Shown here piece by piece: positions 42,179 through 56,173 of a DNA stretch of 64,000 nt (positions are counted from its first letter, which is position 1; each line of letters starts with the position of its first letter). Source of the stretch: Turbatrix aceti. Lineage: Eukaryota > Nematoda > Chromadorea > Rhabditida > Panagrolaimidae. Where the stretch lies: positions 4,058,739-4,122,738 of the forward strand of contig OZ017767.1 of assembly GCA_963969345.1 (NCBI GenBank), in the 5' to 3' direction. The notes beneath the pieces were generated by a model that made no database searches, had not been told where the DNA came from, and saw only the letters and a list, made by a program, of their open reading frames with translations. A program made the position numbers and the translations under genes.

Positions 42179-45140
42179 TCAGATCTTCAGATCGGAAGAC
42201 GTCGCCTGGCTGTCCTTGAGCTCGTTGAGGAGTCTGTCAAAATCGGTCCACTCGTCTGCGTGCACGTTGAAGAATCTTTCGTGGACGTTGTAGACGATGA
42301 GTCGTCCTCTGTTGTCCGAGACTACCAGTTGCTGGCCATTGGCACTCCACAGCACCCGCGTGGCTGACACGTATTCGCCGAGGTTGATCGAAGACACCGG
42401 CATCTCGTTGTTGCTGTTCAGATTCCAGAGGTTCAGCATGCCCTCGATGTCGACAGATGCGAAGACAGCCGGGTGAGTCGGCGACCACTGCGCGTCCAGA
42501 ACGTAGTCCCGGTGATGCTCCAGTGTCAGGAATGGCTTTGTCGCGACAGACTAAAAAATACAACGTCATCAGATAACCAAAAAAGACGTAAACTTACATT
42601 TAAGTCAGTGAGGCAGATTGTCGAATCGTTGGATGCTGACAGGATGACAGATGAGAAGTCTGCGGTGTTGGACTGCGCCTGATGAGTGGCAACTGCCGTA
42701 ACGGGGCCTTCGTGAACTAAAAAAACAGGCTTCGCTTTGGCCAAAAAAAGTTACCGAGAAGTAATACAATAGCGTGAAAAGATGTTACTTCGATTGGGAA
42801 GGCATACAAAAAGTAATAAAATAACATTACTTCGATTTGGACGAGCGTCTCAAAAGTAATACTATAGCGGAACAGAAATGTTATTTCGCGAATAACACTT
42901 TTCAGCCTTATTTTATTACTTCTGGTGCGCTGCATAACATTCGAACTTCGCTATTATATTACTTCAGGTGCCTAAAATTCAACGACAGAAAAGTAACATA
43001 ATAGCGAAATTCGAATGTTATGCAGCGCACCTGAAGTAATATAATAGCGTGAAAAGATGTTACTCCGATTTGGACGGTAATCCAAAAGTAATAAAATAGC
43101 GTCAAAAGATGTTACTTCGATTTGGTTGGGTGTCTCAAAAGTAATACAATAGTGGAAAAAAAATGTTACTTCGCGAATAACACTTTTCAGTCTTATTTTA
43201 TTACATTAGGTGCGCTGTATAATATTCGTACTTCGCTATTATGTTACTTTTCGGTCGTTCAATTTCGGGCAACTAAAGTAACATAATAGCGAGGTTCGAA
43301 TGTTATGCAGCGCACCTGAAGTAATCAAATAGCGTGAAAAGATGTTACTCCGATTTGAACGGACATATCAAAAGTAATAGAATAGCGTCAAATAATGTTA
43401 CTTCAATTTGAAAGAATTCCCAAAGGTAATAAAATAGCCTATAAAAACACGAAAACAAACCTGGGTAATATTTGGCGATCTGCCCGAGCTTATCCGAGTA
43501 CAGAATCGAGCCATCTTCATCACCGGCCACGAAGTTGTTGATATTGTTCTTGAGGAAGGCAGCAGTCATCATCGAGTGATTCTTCTTCTGTTTGTGGGCC
43601 AGATTTGCGCTGGTAATCGGTGACGCCAAGTTGTCCAGACTCCACGTGCAAATCTTGCCATCGCACGACAAAGTCACGAGATTGTGCGCGTTCTGTGAGC
43701 CCACAATCTTCATGAACGGGATCGGCTCAATGTGTGCCGAAGTCGCCATCAGACTCTGCAAAACAAATAAAAAAAAGCGTCAGATAAGGTATACAAGACT
43801 CACCTTCTGCACAGGAGTCCGCTTTGTCACCCGGTTGTCCCACGCGCAGATCTGACCAGAAGAAAGACCTCCGAGTAGGATGTTGGGGTGGAAGTCGGCA
43901 AACTGCAGCGACGTTACTCTGCTGGGAGCGTAAAAAGTGTATTCAGGAGTCGTGGTCTTGAATTTTGTGCTCCAAACGTTTACGACGCCAGCCGGGAGCT
44001 CCAGGGATTTCGTGTGATCGTAGGACGTCGCAATCAGCTCCGGGTGAAACGACGAAAACGTCAGACAGTTGACAGCGCACCCAGAAACCGCCTCGTCGAT
44101 GAATTCCCGGTTGAAAGTAAGCGACTCGCCGGTGGAGACCTTGCTATCCGCGTAGTCGTAGGAGTAGTCTGTACAAAGGTCGTCCTAAAATGCAAAAAAA
44201 AATCAGAATGTTCCTCGACAACTGCTGAAACCCACCATCTGCGCCAGATGCCGTTCCAGAACCTTACTGGACTTGCTGAACACCTTGACGAAGTCCTCGC
44301 TCTGCAGGAGTTGCCTCTTCTCTTCCTCGCTGAGCTCAGGGATGCGCTCGGGTTGCTGCGGCTCGATCGGTCGGTCGAACTGCTTCGAATTCAGGTTGCT
44401 GAGAATCTGGGCAATTTCGTGGGAAGGTGATTCATCGTAGTTGATGTCCGCCTTGTCTCCGGTCGAGTACTCGTCGAAATCAAAGTCGTCTGGCGATCCC
44501 AGACTGAACTCATTCACCGAAATACGTTCATCGTCGGTTTGCGTTGTTTTGCAGTAGGCTCCCTGCAGAAACGCAAAACAAAATCAGAGAAGTTTCAAAA
44601 AAACCGAGTCTTACGTTGGCTTTGGAGGACTTTGGAACAATGGTGATTTGGCCGGTGTTGACGACTTCCAACGCACCGGGTCTGGGTGGTGGAACCGCAG
44701 ACGTGCTCTCGGCGACGTGGTTCGACGTACCATTCATCACTCCGTTGGACGGCAGCTCTGCGGGAGCCTCCGGGGCTTCGACAGCCTCGGACACGTGCTC
44801 GGGAGTCAGCGGCCGCAGAAAATAATCTGAATCATCGTCCAGAATCCCAAACTTCTTGAGAACGTCCAAGGAGGTTTTCCCTAGCGACCGGGTAGAATTC
44901 ACGTCATCTAAAAAAGCACATAAAACAGTTTTAAAATATTTCGCATAAAAATTCCAAAAAATCAATTTTTTTAATGACATTAGCCATCAAAATTCGAATT
45001 TCTTTTAAATAACGTCAAAAGCAAAACTCACTATATAGTTGCAAACCCGTAGGCCTATTCTGCGACCGTTGACTGCGTAGCGATTCCAGAAGTCCCAGCT
45101 TGGTCTTTATCTGGACGCTGCGGTCATCGGATCCGCTCAT
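42179..45140 (-). CDS. Cytoplasmic dynein 1 intermediate chain
   Basis: Seven exons (45032-45140, 44615-44907, 44236-44562, 43804-44184, 43461-43755, 42598-42716, 42179-42550) with matching phases give 631 residues. The C-terminal WD40 propeller follows DYNC1I closely: FNREFIDE, TTPEYTFYAPSRVTSLQFADF, SGQICAWDNRVTKRTPVQ, GSQNAHNLVTLSCDGKICTW, NNFVAGDEDGSI, HEGPVTAV, WSPTHPAVFASVD and LDLWNLN-type LNLWNLN. Upstream lie LSEEEKRQLLQSEDFVKVF and YCKTTQTDDE, the latter like the LC8-binding KETQTP segment. The chain scaffolds light chains and binds the heavy chain and dynactin. The N-terminus (MSGSDDRSVQIKTKLGLLESLRSQR) is short and lacks the long charged dynactin-binding helix of typical members. 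Intron 5 (42717-43460) is filled with the dispersed repeat. Confidence 0.92.
42755..43440. repeat. Dispersed repeat in dynein chain intron 5
   Basis: A nearly continuous run of 45-55-bp units, each with AAGTAATA-N-AATAGCG and then GATGTTACTTCGATTTGGAC, occurs in alternating orientations with GCGCTGCATAACATTCGAAC segments. This is the best preserved copy of the family here. Confidence 0.8.
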
Positions 45141-48100
45141 CCTCGTTGAGTAGGCCTGAAACAGCGTCCTTGGATGTTGCAAAGCAGCGCTCCACGTAGA
45201 AAAGAGGAAAACAAAAGGACCCTGGTCTCGCCGCAAATCAATTAAACGAGCGCAATCTGGGAGTTGACAGAACAGCAAATAAAAGGATGCGCGCACGAGC
45301 TATAAATCGACGCTGACCGGCGATGCGACAGCGTCCAGCCAATTGACGTGCCCGCTAACGCAGGGACTTTGATATAATCAAAAAAAAGCAAAGCCTATGG
45401 GCCAGAAAACTCCAAGACGGTCAAATTCACGCAAAAAGATGATTTCCGGAGGGACAGCGTAGCAAAGTTAAAAAAAGCGGGCCTTGCGTGACCCACGCTG
45501 GAATGCTCAGCGCAGTATGCGTGCAGCATTTGCGGGTTCATCGTAAAAAATTTCCTTTCTTGCAGGCGAGAATCGTAACAGGAATCTACTAAATTGCACT
45601 GATAACAGGAAACAATAATAAACCCACAGTTTTTTACGTGCTATTTCCGGCTAGGGACATTCCGGTTAGCATTCCTTTGTTTCAGAGAGCATCAACGCTT
45701 TGGGTAAATAACCAGCAGCTGCAGCAGGATATTACGAATTTTTAGGCATTTTCTGGTTATCGGTATTTGACACTTGTAATCGGATAAATTTTTCATATTT
45801 TGGGGCCTACCGTAACAGGTTCGGGGAGGGTACCGGACCTGGCCTATTTCCCCCAAACAAGCCCATTCCATTAGTACATGCTCCTACCTGCCCTTTTTTA
45901 TACGCTAGCGGTCTAAAGCCCTAACCGTCTTTTATTACCAGTCGTTACCTGGACTCATTTACACTTCTCCTTTAGCAAAACTCCTATACTGCTTTTTTTG
46001 GGGTTTTGTCGAGGCCAATCGGGGGGTGACATGCTTGTTGAAGCGAGCATGGCTATCGCACTTGCGGTATGCTGCCACGTATATGGTATCCACCTAGACT
46101 GGCGACGATGGGCTTCTGACTGCGACTTGCGTATCCACTGACTCACAGCCGATTACTTAGTTCCGGGGTGCCAATTTCTGGCACACCTGATGTACTTGCT
46201 TTGGACGGCGCCTGCCGGTGGCTTATATTTTGGAAATTAGGCCAGCTGAAATTACCCGAACACTTGTGGTTTGCCCCAAATTTTTTATACAATATCCGAT
46301 TCCAACTCTGTTAAATTTTCGATTTTTTTTAAATTCCGCATTTGTTATGCGGTACAACGGTTTTTGGCTTTCATTATCCACTTTTGAGTATTTTGGCACA
46401 ATTATGGCATAGGAATGCGCAGCAAGGATTAGCAATGATTGAGAAGTGCCGTCGACTTTGTCTTTGTCCAAAAATAAACTTCTGAATCTGTCAAACTCTT
46501 CAATATAGCACGACTTCGCGAGCGACTGTGTTCTTCGCGAGCGATAACAACGGTGTTCTATGTTTTGGCATTCGTCAGCTTAGAATGCTGCGGGCAAATA
46601 TTTGATAAACATTTGTGACATCAACTTGTTTTTGCCACCGGGAATGCCCCACAGAATTGTTTCTGACTTTTGATGTGAATTGAAACGTAAAATTAATTGG
46701 TTGTCATTTTTGCCGTTCCTCTTTCAGCATGGCACGCACCAAAAACGCTTCCTATGGTGATTATACTGTTGGAAATCAAAAACTTGTGACGATTATTGTT
46801 TTTACTTTGTTTTTGCAATATGTTTACATTTCTTGCATCCGAAACTACATAAACGCTGGGTGATTACATGTTTACTGTTGTGTCAGCCAAAATTGACTAA
46901 TAGATCGGTAGCACTTTTCTGTCTACCTCCAAAGAATGGAATCCCTACACGTCTAATTTTGGCATATTTATCGGGTGATCCTTTCTTCAACTCATGGAGC
47001 GTGATGTTTGATTTTATTTGGTTTCTTTGTCAACAGAGGTTCGAGTTTTTGCAGATTGTTTGAAAGTCTTTTAGTCTCACCAAAGGCGGAGACGGTCGTC
47101 TTCGGCGTTCACGTTGTTTCGGCATGAGCAACGCTTTGCACGTAAACACCCCGGTCCAACGGGATCACTCTGCATCGCAGCAACCCACGCGTAGTGCACG
47201 CCGAAAGTTCTGGTGCTGCACCGAAACTTCTTTAGTTTGATCGGTCAGTATGATAGCGTGTCAGCCACGTTGCCTGAATACTGCGTGAATGCCTCTGTCT
47301 TCTGCGATTTCGTGCACTCCTTTGCCGCAATAAATCCTGTTTTATAGCCTTTGATCATTTCAGTTTGAAGGTTTTTTGGGGTACTTGGAGTATTTTTGTG
47401 ATTTAGGCGAAGCGTATACCGAACGTTTCAGTCGTCCGTGCTCGGGGCACGTGTGTAGCCTACACCTCTGACGACACCCCTCGCACCCGCTGTCTCCCTT
47501 CTTACAAAATAGGATATGTCGAGGAAGGAAGAAGAAGGACTCATAGAATGTTCAGAATCTCTTGTTTTGAACGCTCTTTATGTGGATTTTTTTTGCTAAA
47601 AACACTTCCAAGTTGGACCAGTAATGTCTTTTGAAGGATAATTGCTGTCAAAAAAGAGCAATTTGATTTTTGAAAATAAAAAACCTAAAAATCGAAGTAT
47701 TTGGAATCACGTTTTTTTTATTTTTCATAATGTTCAAAAAAAGTTTACGTATTTTCTATTAAAAAAATCATTTGTTAAAGTGTTTTTAAATACATTTTGA
47801 AATATTTTAGAGACATTTTTTACCTGTAATTGTCTGCTTTTTAACCTGATGCAGCCGAATTTAAATAAAAACTACAGCCAAGATTTTCAAAAACGTTTAT
47901 TTAGGAACTTTGAAGACGCGCAAAAAAAGTTACGATTTGCAGGTTTCCCCGTTATCAGAATTGTTGCCATGGTTTTTGAATGTTCTAGAAACGCAATCAC
48001 AGTTTGTTATTTATTTTGCAAAACTGGATCGCTGGAACTTATTTTTTGTTTTTGATTGCACCTTTCGATGACGTAAAAAATATGAAAGAGTTCCGATCTT

Positions 48101-49060
48101 TTAGTTCTGCTTTCGAACATTCTGACTCATTTAGGAAAACAACTATTCTTAATCTAAATTTTAACTTTGTTCGAAATCGTTCAAAAAGTGGACGACCTTG
48201 TTTAAACTTTTGAATCGAGCATTCATCTTTGGATTTTTTTCATTGCTCATGTCAAGTGCGGCAAAGATTTTTGTAATGAATTTTTGTTTTTGACTCGAAA
48301 CGCTTCGAATGCCCGACTGACTTGCGTAATTCAAGTCTAATCTCAGATCAAATAACCTTCCTGATTACGTTTGTGATCCTGTCACAAACAAATCCAAATC
48401 ACACTCTTGGATGGTTAAAATTGTGACTGCATCTGAACTTCTATTTTTGGATTAAAAAAACAAAGTCAAAATTCACGTACACTCAAATACCGCAGCCAGC
48501 CATAAAGTTGTTTGGATAAACATGTTTTATTATGCCCTAAATTTGGTCTGTCTTGTGCCTCGACTACGATCTGAGCGTTCGCTGGAATTATATTTTGCAG
48601 AATCTTGCTGCGGTGGCGAACGTCATGTCGAGACACGTTTTGTGATCCACTATCTGCTGTTTGGAATTGCAAATTAACAGTTGCGTGTTTTGACGTGTGC
48701 CACAGTACGCTTCATTTCACCGACCCGATTGCCATGGCTCCCATCCAGCACGCGGACGCATTTTGCCCTGCATAGCTGATTTTTTTCGGTCCCCGGAATA
48801 ACAACCGTGGTTTTTGGTGAAACTTGGATGCAAAACAATGTATCTCGGAAATCTGAGCGTTCGTCGATGCGAATGCAGCTTCACGTGTTGATTCCTCTTG
48901 ATTTCTACCTGATTCGCATTTTGGAAGTGTTGGAGGCAGCAGTTGTGTACCACCGTAGCGCCTTAGCACCCAGGCAGGTGACCTGAGGGCGTCGAAACTA
49001 CAAGGCTACAAAGCGACGTCGACGTGCGGAACGGATCGTAAAAATTAACCGCGTTAGAGG

Positions 49061-50020
49061 GGCTCTGCACAGGATGCGCCTTTGCGTCAATGGACAACAA
49101 AAAGTGCGTTTTTGCGCATAGTGTGTTGACTTTGGAAGCTTCGCGTAACATCAGTTTTGAAATCTTAGAAATCATTTTTTACAGATAGATTAATCATGTC
49201 CTGAATTTTGCAACGATCTAAGTCCGGTAAAAAAATATTAACTTTGAGCAGTATTACAGTTTTTTAAAGTATAACTATTTATTTTAATACACAGTAGCAA
49301 AACTATTCGACCGATTTAAACAAAATAGCTTGAAGTTGTCCGTCTTATCAGTATCAACATGTGTGCCAAAGCATGATTCTTAAAAACTGATTTAAAAAAA
49401 GTTCTGATCAGATAACCGTTTTTTCCATAGTAAAAATGCGCATTCGCCTTGTGATGTGCGCGCTGGGTTACCAGTGCGCGGTCAAACTATCCGGGCCATT
49501 TGCGCATTTAAAAAAATTAAACATATAATTTGTAAACTATAATTCTTGGGCAAATTATGTTTTTTTTTTAAATAAACCAATATACTACACATGATACCTA
49601 TTTTTTAAGGTATCATAGTGTGCATACAGCAATGTAAAAGCGCATTTTTAGTATGAGAAAAACGGTTATCAGATCAGAACTTTTTTCAAATGAGTTTTCA
49701 AGAGTCACGCTTTTGCATACATGTTGTTACTAATAAGACGGACAACTTCAAGCTATTTTTTTTAAATCGGTCGAATTCTTTATCAGTTATGCATTTATTT
49801 AAAGTATTTCTTAAAATGCCTGCAATAATGCTCAAAATTGTAATTTTTTTACCGGACTTAGATCGTTGCAAAATTCAGGACGTGATTAATCTGTAAGCAA
49901 AAAATGGTATTTCAGAATCTGAAACTGACGGTGCGCGAAGCTTCCAAAGTCAACACCCTGCATGCGCGCTTCTTCGATTTCCATTGACGCAAAACAAGGT
50001 TAAGGCGCATGCTGTGGCTC
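49061..50020. mobile_element. Old foldback element with about 385-bp inverted arms
   Basis: Left arm about 49061-49445 (GGCTCTGCACAGGATGCGCC ... TGATCAGATAACCGTTTTTT) and right arm about 49637-50020 are imperfect inverted repeats around a 190-bp centre. The arms share CCTGAATTTTGCAACGATCT, AAGTCCGGTAAAAAAATATT and GACTTTGGAAGCTTCGCG, with scattered mismatches and indels. No target duplication could be identified with confidence and there is no coding frame. It resembles a degenerate non-autonomous DNA transposon. Confidence 0.65.
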
Positions 50021-53000
50021 TGTACCGAAAGCGTGTGCATGCATGCGCGTGACGACCGCGTTCTCACAACGTGCTCTGCAAAATGTAGCTCCTCTCTCTT
50101 TCTTCCGTAACGACTTCTGTGCAGCGGGCGTCAAACATCTTACGACAACGTTGGCGACACCCCGGATGATCGGACACAGCACCACATACTTTTTTTTATT
50201 TTTTGATGGATGACTTCTATCGTTATTCTTCGTGGCGAAAAACGGTCACGATATTTTTTGTGAATCGATACTTGATTTTCTGATCTTGTTCCTTTTGCCT
50301 AAAAAACTCGCCGGATGTCGAATTTGATCTAAAGGATGACGCTTGCGTTAGTGACAGATAAACAGACCGCAGACGCGGGGGAACCACAGACGATATGGAC
50401 TTCGGACTTTCGGGCTATGCACGGACTTTGGACCGTCGATTAGGAATTTGTTTTTTTTGGATAGTTGAAGGTTCTTTGGCTGATGCGACGACTGTCAAGG
50501 ACTGATGCAGATCTTACTGACATACTGCTGGCAAAGTGCAAAGGAAAATACACACAACAAGAAATCAAATTTTTTTATTGAAGACAAAAATAAACATTTT
50601 TTGCATGTAACAGATGAATTTTTTTTGAGTTTTTTTAAACCCAATTTCATGCCTTTCCGGACGTTAATTAGTAAATTGTACCCTATTATAGCAGTCAAGA
50701 GCCTTTAGCATCGTATTTTTTGTAAACAGATGGCTGCTATGCAACTTAGAAGATTCTGACCGTCCAATTAACGTTCCTGCCAAATCTGTGTTTCGTTATG
50801 TAATCAAATTAACGATTGCTTCCGATGCAAGGATAAGACGCATTGTTTTGGCGTGTTCATGTGAAATGCCTACCGCATAGGAAGCATCAAAAAACATCCA
50901 CGCTTCCCAGCACAACCTAAGCATGCGCTCAGGTAAGCGTGCGAAAACAGTGGCATTTCCGGTGCCATTGTTCTTTGCGTTCCGCGAAGGTCAATTACAC
51001 TTGCATTGTGACTGTTTTCGCTATTATGCATGAGTTCAAAGCTTTCTAACCTTTCCGGTTGCGTGTCTGCAAATTTCACTGGAAACGTCACCTGTCACGC
51101 TACCTGCCATTTCGAGACAGGTGCAAGGCATTCATACACTTTTTTTGTTAGCCACGGCAAAAGGTGTTTGCAGGTTGTACGTTGTACGTTGCTCTGCGTA
51201 GTGGGTAAGTAGATCGACGCTGATGTTGATGCTTCGTTGGTGTCAGTCGGACGCCAGTCAATGGACCGCGATCTCCAGGAGTTTTTGCATTCGTCGCTCA
51301 TCAGAGCTGCATGCCCATAAATCAGGAGCTGTCAGCGATGCTCAGGTTGCGAGACAAGCCATTTTTGTTTCCGACCCGTGCGTAAACATACTTTAAAGAT
51401 GTCATACCGTCCGTCACCACGTTGGTCGTCATTGTCACGGTTCTGGGCGTAGGCAACGAATACAATTCATCAACGTCGAAAAACTGAATAAGGCACAATA
51501 AAGGCTATATGTGATACAATGTGACGAAACTATTCGTCTAAAAATACAGAAACGTTGCATAATCTTTTCGACCGAAAAAAGGGCAGACCGAATTGTTGCC
51601 TTTTCCGTACCTAATTCCCAGGACGGCACGTGCCAGCTCCGCCAAATCTGTTAGAAAACGGGGATTATCAGATAACGGCATTGAACCTTTGTCGTCGTGA
51701 CGTTTCGCTGAGCCGTTTTAACGATGCTTATTTTGGAGCACGTTGCTTGCATCGGGGATTAATGAGTTGGACAAAACCGGTTTTAGGACCGACTCAATTC
51801 TCAGCATCAATTTTTTCTTCTTCAAATGTAAAAACCATAAAATTGTGTTTTTCACAGAAATGGCATCTGAAAAATTATTCGCATTGTTTTGGTGTGCAAA
51901 AGTGGCCAAAACTGAAAAAAACAGATCTATATTGTTTTGTTTGCGTTTTCTGCCAAAACAAACCGAGGGTTGAATTTATTTTCTGTGCTTTGGTTTTGTC
52001 CAAATTAATTTTCACAAAGATGGTGCGTTAAAAAAAGTTATGTTTGCTTTACTTGCAAATGCGCTTCACAAATTACCCCTTGGCATTTTGCTAAGGACTT
52101 GCGACTGTTTCACAACGTGTAATAACGAGATAATCATGTGATAGTTGGCTTTATTTCTTGCAACTAAAAAAAAACTCTTGTCATCCCCGAGAAACAGCCA
52201 ACAAATTGCATCTATTTTGATTCACGCGTTAATTTTTTTGGCTAAAGAACAAAAAAATTGTATAAACCCCGGCCTTTCTTTGTGCCGTGCCTGGCGCAAC
52301 AAAGACGGCCTAAAAATAAACAACAGACAAGAAAAGCAGCAGATACCAGTTCTTTCATGACCTGGTGGCACCTTGCTTCCACGTGGGCTATCAGGTTTGA
52401 GAAGCTGACAGCCAGCGATTTGGATGCATCAGTGCCCCGGGCGATGCAACCGCTATCTATTTTTTTCAAAATGAAAAAATTAGTGATTTTTGTGCGTTCA
52501 AAAATAGATTCATATGCTACCTATGTTTCTATTTTTGATCGAAACAAAATCAAAAAAAGAACGAAATTCTTTTTTTAGTTTTTCACATTTTTTAGTTGGT
52601 TCCAGAATGTATGTAGACATCATTGATTCCACCATATCACTGCTAGTTCGTTAATTCATAACTAATGCTTTAAAAAGATACGGTCTTCGAGTTCTTGATT
52701 GCACATTTTTTTCAACAAACATTCAGTCAGAAATTATATGTTTCGAGTCGTTTATGCTCTCCGTAATTTGTACCTTGACAAAACAGGCCATGATTGCAGA
52801 CATTTATCTCCAATTCCCCTAAAGTAGGTGTCTTTGATGTGAACGTAGCAAAGGTACAAAAAATGATAGGTATACTGTACAGACGTTAGTATCAATACAA
52901 CGCCTATCAGCAGAAAGATGCCTTTAAAGAAAACGGACGCCTTTTTGTGCAAAAACGGTGTCTCTGACACATGGATGCGCTTTATTCTCGTCGCTTTCTT

Positions 53001-56000
53001 CCCTGATAGTGATGAATCAGCACCGAAAATAGCCAGCGAAAAAAGATGGATGGACGTAGTTCGCTCCGACGGACACGACACAGCCGCAGCCGTGACTGTT
53101 ATGATGTCACGATCGGCGAGTGTCAAAACGGACAAGCGACGTTAAATTAATTGACTTCCCATAGAATCTTTAAAGCCTTGGTTTATTGTTAATGATCAAG
53201 TCCATTACTTGCTGTTTAAGGAACCTCGTTTTATAAAGCGCTGTCAAGAAAAACTGCAGCTAAACAAACAGAAAACGCAAAGATTTGGAAGCGCAAAAGT
53301 CACAGTGCCACGTAGAATTCTCAACGGGCTTTCTGACGTTGCCTCTGGGGTATTTTAAGACGGCACGTTTTTACGAGCGAACCTTCTTCCTTTTTCTCTA
53401 CTTTGAACGCCGTCGGTACCGCTCTGCGACGTGCTTTCAAGCAGGGTATCAAATTGTGTCCGCCGATCGTTTGGGTGCATGGGTGATCTCTGCGCTAATC
53501 GAATTACGTTTAACTGGACGTTCTACGTGCATATTTGTCGGCCTTCCTGCGCCATTAAAACGTTTTAAAAAAAGACGTCAAGGCATGTGTTGTGATGATG
53601 CTTATGACCATGTTTTATGTGTTTTCGCATTTTGTACAGCATTGCAACGTTTCCTTTTGACATCAGGAGCGCTCCCGTCAACAACGCACAATTAAACGCC
53701 GAAGAAGAAGAACCATGGGCTGAACAGCAGTTTTTTGACAACCACAATGGTCTGATAAGGAACTCAGAGATCGAAGATAACAATGTCAAAAGTACTTCCT
53801 CGTAACAGTCCATGGTCACAGACCGTGTGCGTAAACGGGCATGTGAAAGAATATCCAGATGATCTTCTAATTTTTTTGTCATGGGATCAAAAATCCTACC
53901 AACGCGTCCTGCTTTCATTGTTCACGGCAGTCACCCGTCCTGTATTTTGTACACTTTTCTTCAAATCATGTTGTTTTGTTTATCGAAAACTGCATCAGCC
54001 CCCGCATCGAATAACTCATCCATGACGGCACTTTGTATTCAAAAAAATAAATTTTGAATGTTTTTCTGTTTCAGACAGCGAAAACATTCAAAATTTTGTT
54101 ATTTAATGGTTTTTTCGCCTACCTACCCCTATCATCCAGATTATTTTATATTCCTGCACGTTGAAAAATAAGGAAGCTATAAAGCTTATCGTCAACGGCA
54201 GAGCGGTCAAAAGCCGATATTCCAGGGTTTAGTGACCCCACAGAGGAAATTAAGAGATATTGACAACCGACTGAGACTCTGGAAGTCCATTGCGTCACAA
54301 AGACGGATACCAGAGGCCAGAGACATTTATTAGTCAGATGTTTTTTGAATGAACAAAGTTGAAGAAGCACGTACCACCTGGTCCCCTCTACGCCGCCTGG
54401 ATTAGTAAACGTAAAAAGTTGTCCTCTGCTCATCGAGGACTTCGTTGACATTTCCCTGTTCTTCCTCGATGGAGACTGGATGGCGTTGAGTTTGTCGTCG
54501 CCATGTTCGGTGTTGTCCATGAACGGGAGGCCTTCGTCACGTTGCTCCACGTGCGGTGGTTTATAAAACATGAACATGCCGCTAATCCCCATCCTACGCA
54601 AATTGTTTCGACTTGTCTGCCAGCAAAAACCGGATCATACTGTAAAAGACCCTCTTGGATCACCTTGGTCAAAAAAGTAAGGTGAAAATGTTCTAGGCCA
54701 TTCCTCACAAAGAAAGCGTTGATCGGTCGATCTCCTGACGTATGCCCGCCTACGTCAACGACTTGCACCTTTGTTGGCAGGAAACAAAGAAGGGAACAAA
54801 AAGGCGGATGACAGGAGAAGATTCGCGATCGGCAGCACCAAAGAATTGTATCAAAGTACCCAAAGCGGGGATGAAAGAGAGGACTGGCTGATCTTTCCAG
54901 CAAAAACAAAAAACAAATGACAACTTAGAAAAAATCACAGCTGTCAGAAAATCATAAACAATGACGTAAATCGTTAATCGGGTGCAATTGAACTGGCAAA
55001 TGAGGCAAATTTCGAATAAATGGCCCGCCACTGCCCCCGGACACCGCGTACTCTATTGCGCGTGACAGCGTCGATCGTTGCGCACCCCTTCTCCTTCCGA
55101 TGGGTGTAATAACACTAATTGCACGCTGTATATTGTGTACACACTCTTCATGACATGTTTCTATTTGTTTGGCGGCGGTGAAGTGGGATCGGCGGTCGAG
55201 AATTCGTAAATGAGCCCCCAACTAGAAAAAACGCGTGATGCTAGAAGATTTACGCGTAAACCGGTGGGAAAATGTTATTTGTTGTTTTCTGGTACCTGTG
55301 TGTTGATTGTTCTGAGGGTATCTGGATCGTAGATGATTGCCTACCGAAGTGGCTTAACCGGAGTGGGTGCGTCATGAGTGTTTCCAAGTTTGCGACTTTC
55401 TATTATTCTGTGCAACCCAAAAAAACAATGTTTTATCATTTGTTTGTTTGTTCTCACATTTTTCTATTATCCTATTTATTTTTCACCACCAAGGCGTGAT
55501 TTGTCTGTCTACCAGTTCACCGACCATGTTTTGAACTCGCGTGCAAAGTAAAACATGTAAATAATTTATCTGTTCAGCCGGGTTTCGTCGAACAGTGTTT
55601 TGATGGCCCTGCGTGTAATCTCACATTGGTAGACAGAAACTTTTTGCAGGACCCCTGCTAGCACGTCTGACTTACCTGCAAGCTGCAATGAAATTTGATA
55701 AAAATTGTGTTTCGGTTCCCAAAAAAATAAAACCGACTATTATTGTCTGGCTGAAACACGGTCGTTTAAGGGCCGATCTAATCATTAACTTAACTCGCTT
55801 CTTTACTCAGGGTCGGAACGGGGGGAGGCAGCGTCGAGGGAAACGCATTACAAAATTGGAACGAGTTGATACTAGATGAGATTAGATAACCATCAGCATG
55901 AAAGTTTCTTCTGAACGAAGCGGGACAATGACAGCAAGTTCAGAGTACGAATTGCCAATCGAGAATTTTTTTTCAGAAGCAATTATCTAACAATTGTCGA

Positions 56001-56096
56001 CTAATAAAAGAAGCGTTGATCCCAGACGTCCGTCAGACGTGCCGATAGTTGTCTGCTAGGTGTTTATCTGCCCTTTAAAGATCCTATTATTTTCCT

Positions 56097-56173
56097 AAAA
56101 GTTCATGCACTTTTAGGCCTGCAGGCGTTGTTGCTAGCAAAAAACGCCTGCAGGCCGTAAAAAACGAACTTTT
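56097..56173. repeat. Long imperfect hairpin
   Basis: The left half (TAAAAGTTC, then AGGCCTGCAGGCGTT) pairs with the right half (AACGCCTGCAGGCC, then GAACTTTTA), forming a stem of about 34 bp with a short loop around GTTGCTAGC. Size and shape recall a microRNA precursor, but it could equally be a small foldback transposon. Confidence 0.45.

Noticed and set aside
52752..53135. 127-residue minus-strand frame with one hydrophobic segment
   Set aside because: It is a single frame in gene-poor DNA with no family match, no promoter and no supporting exon structure.
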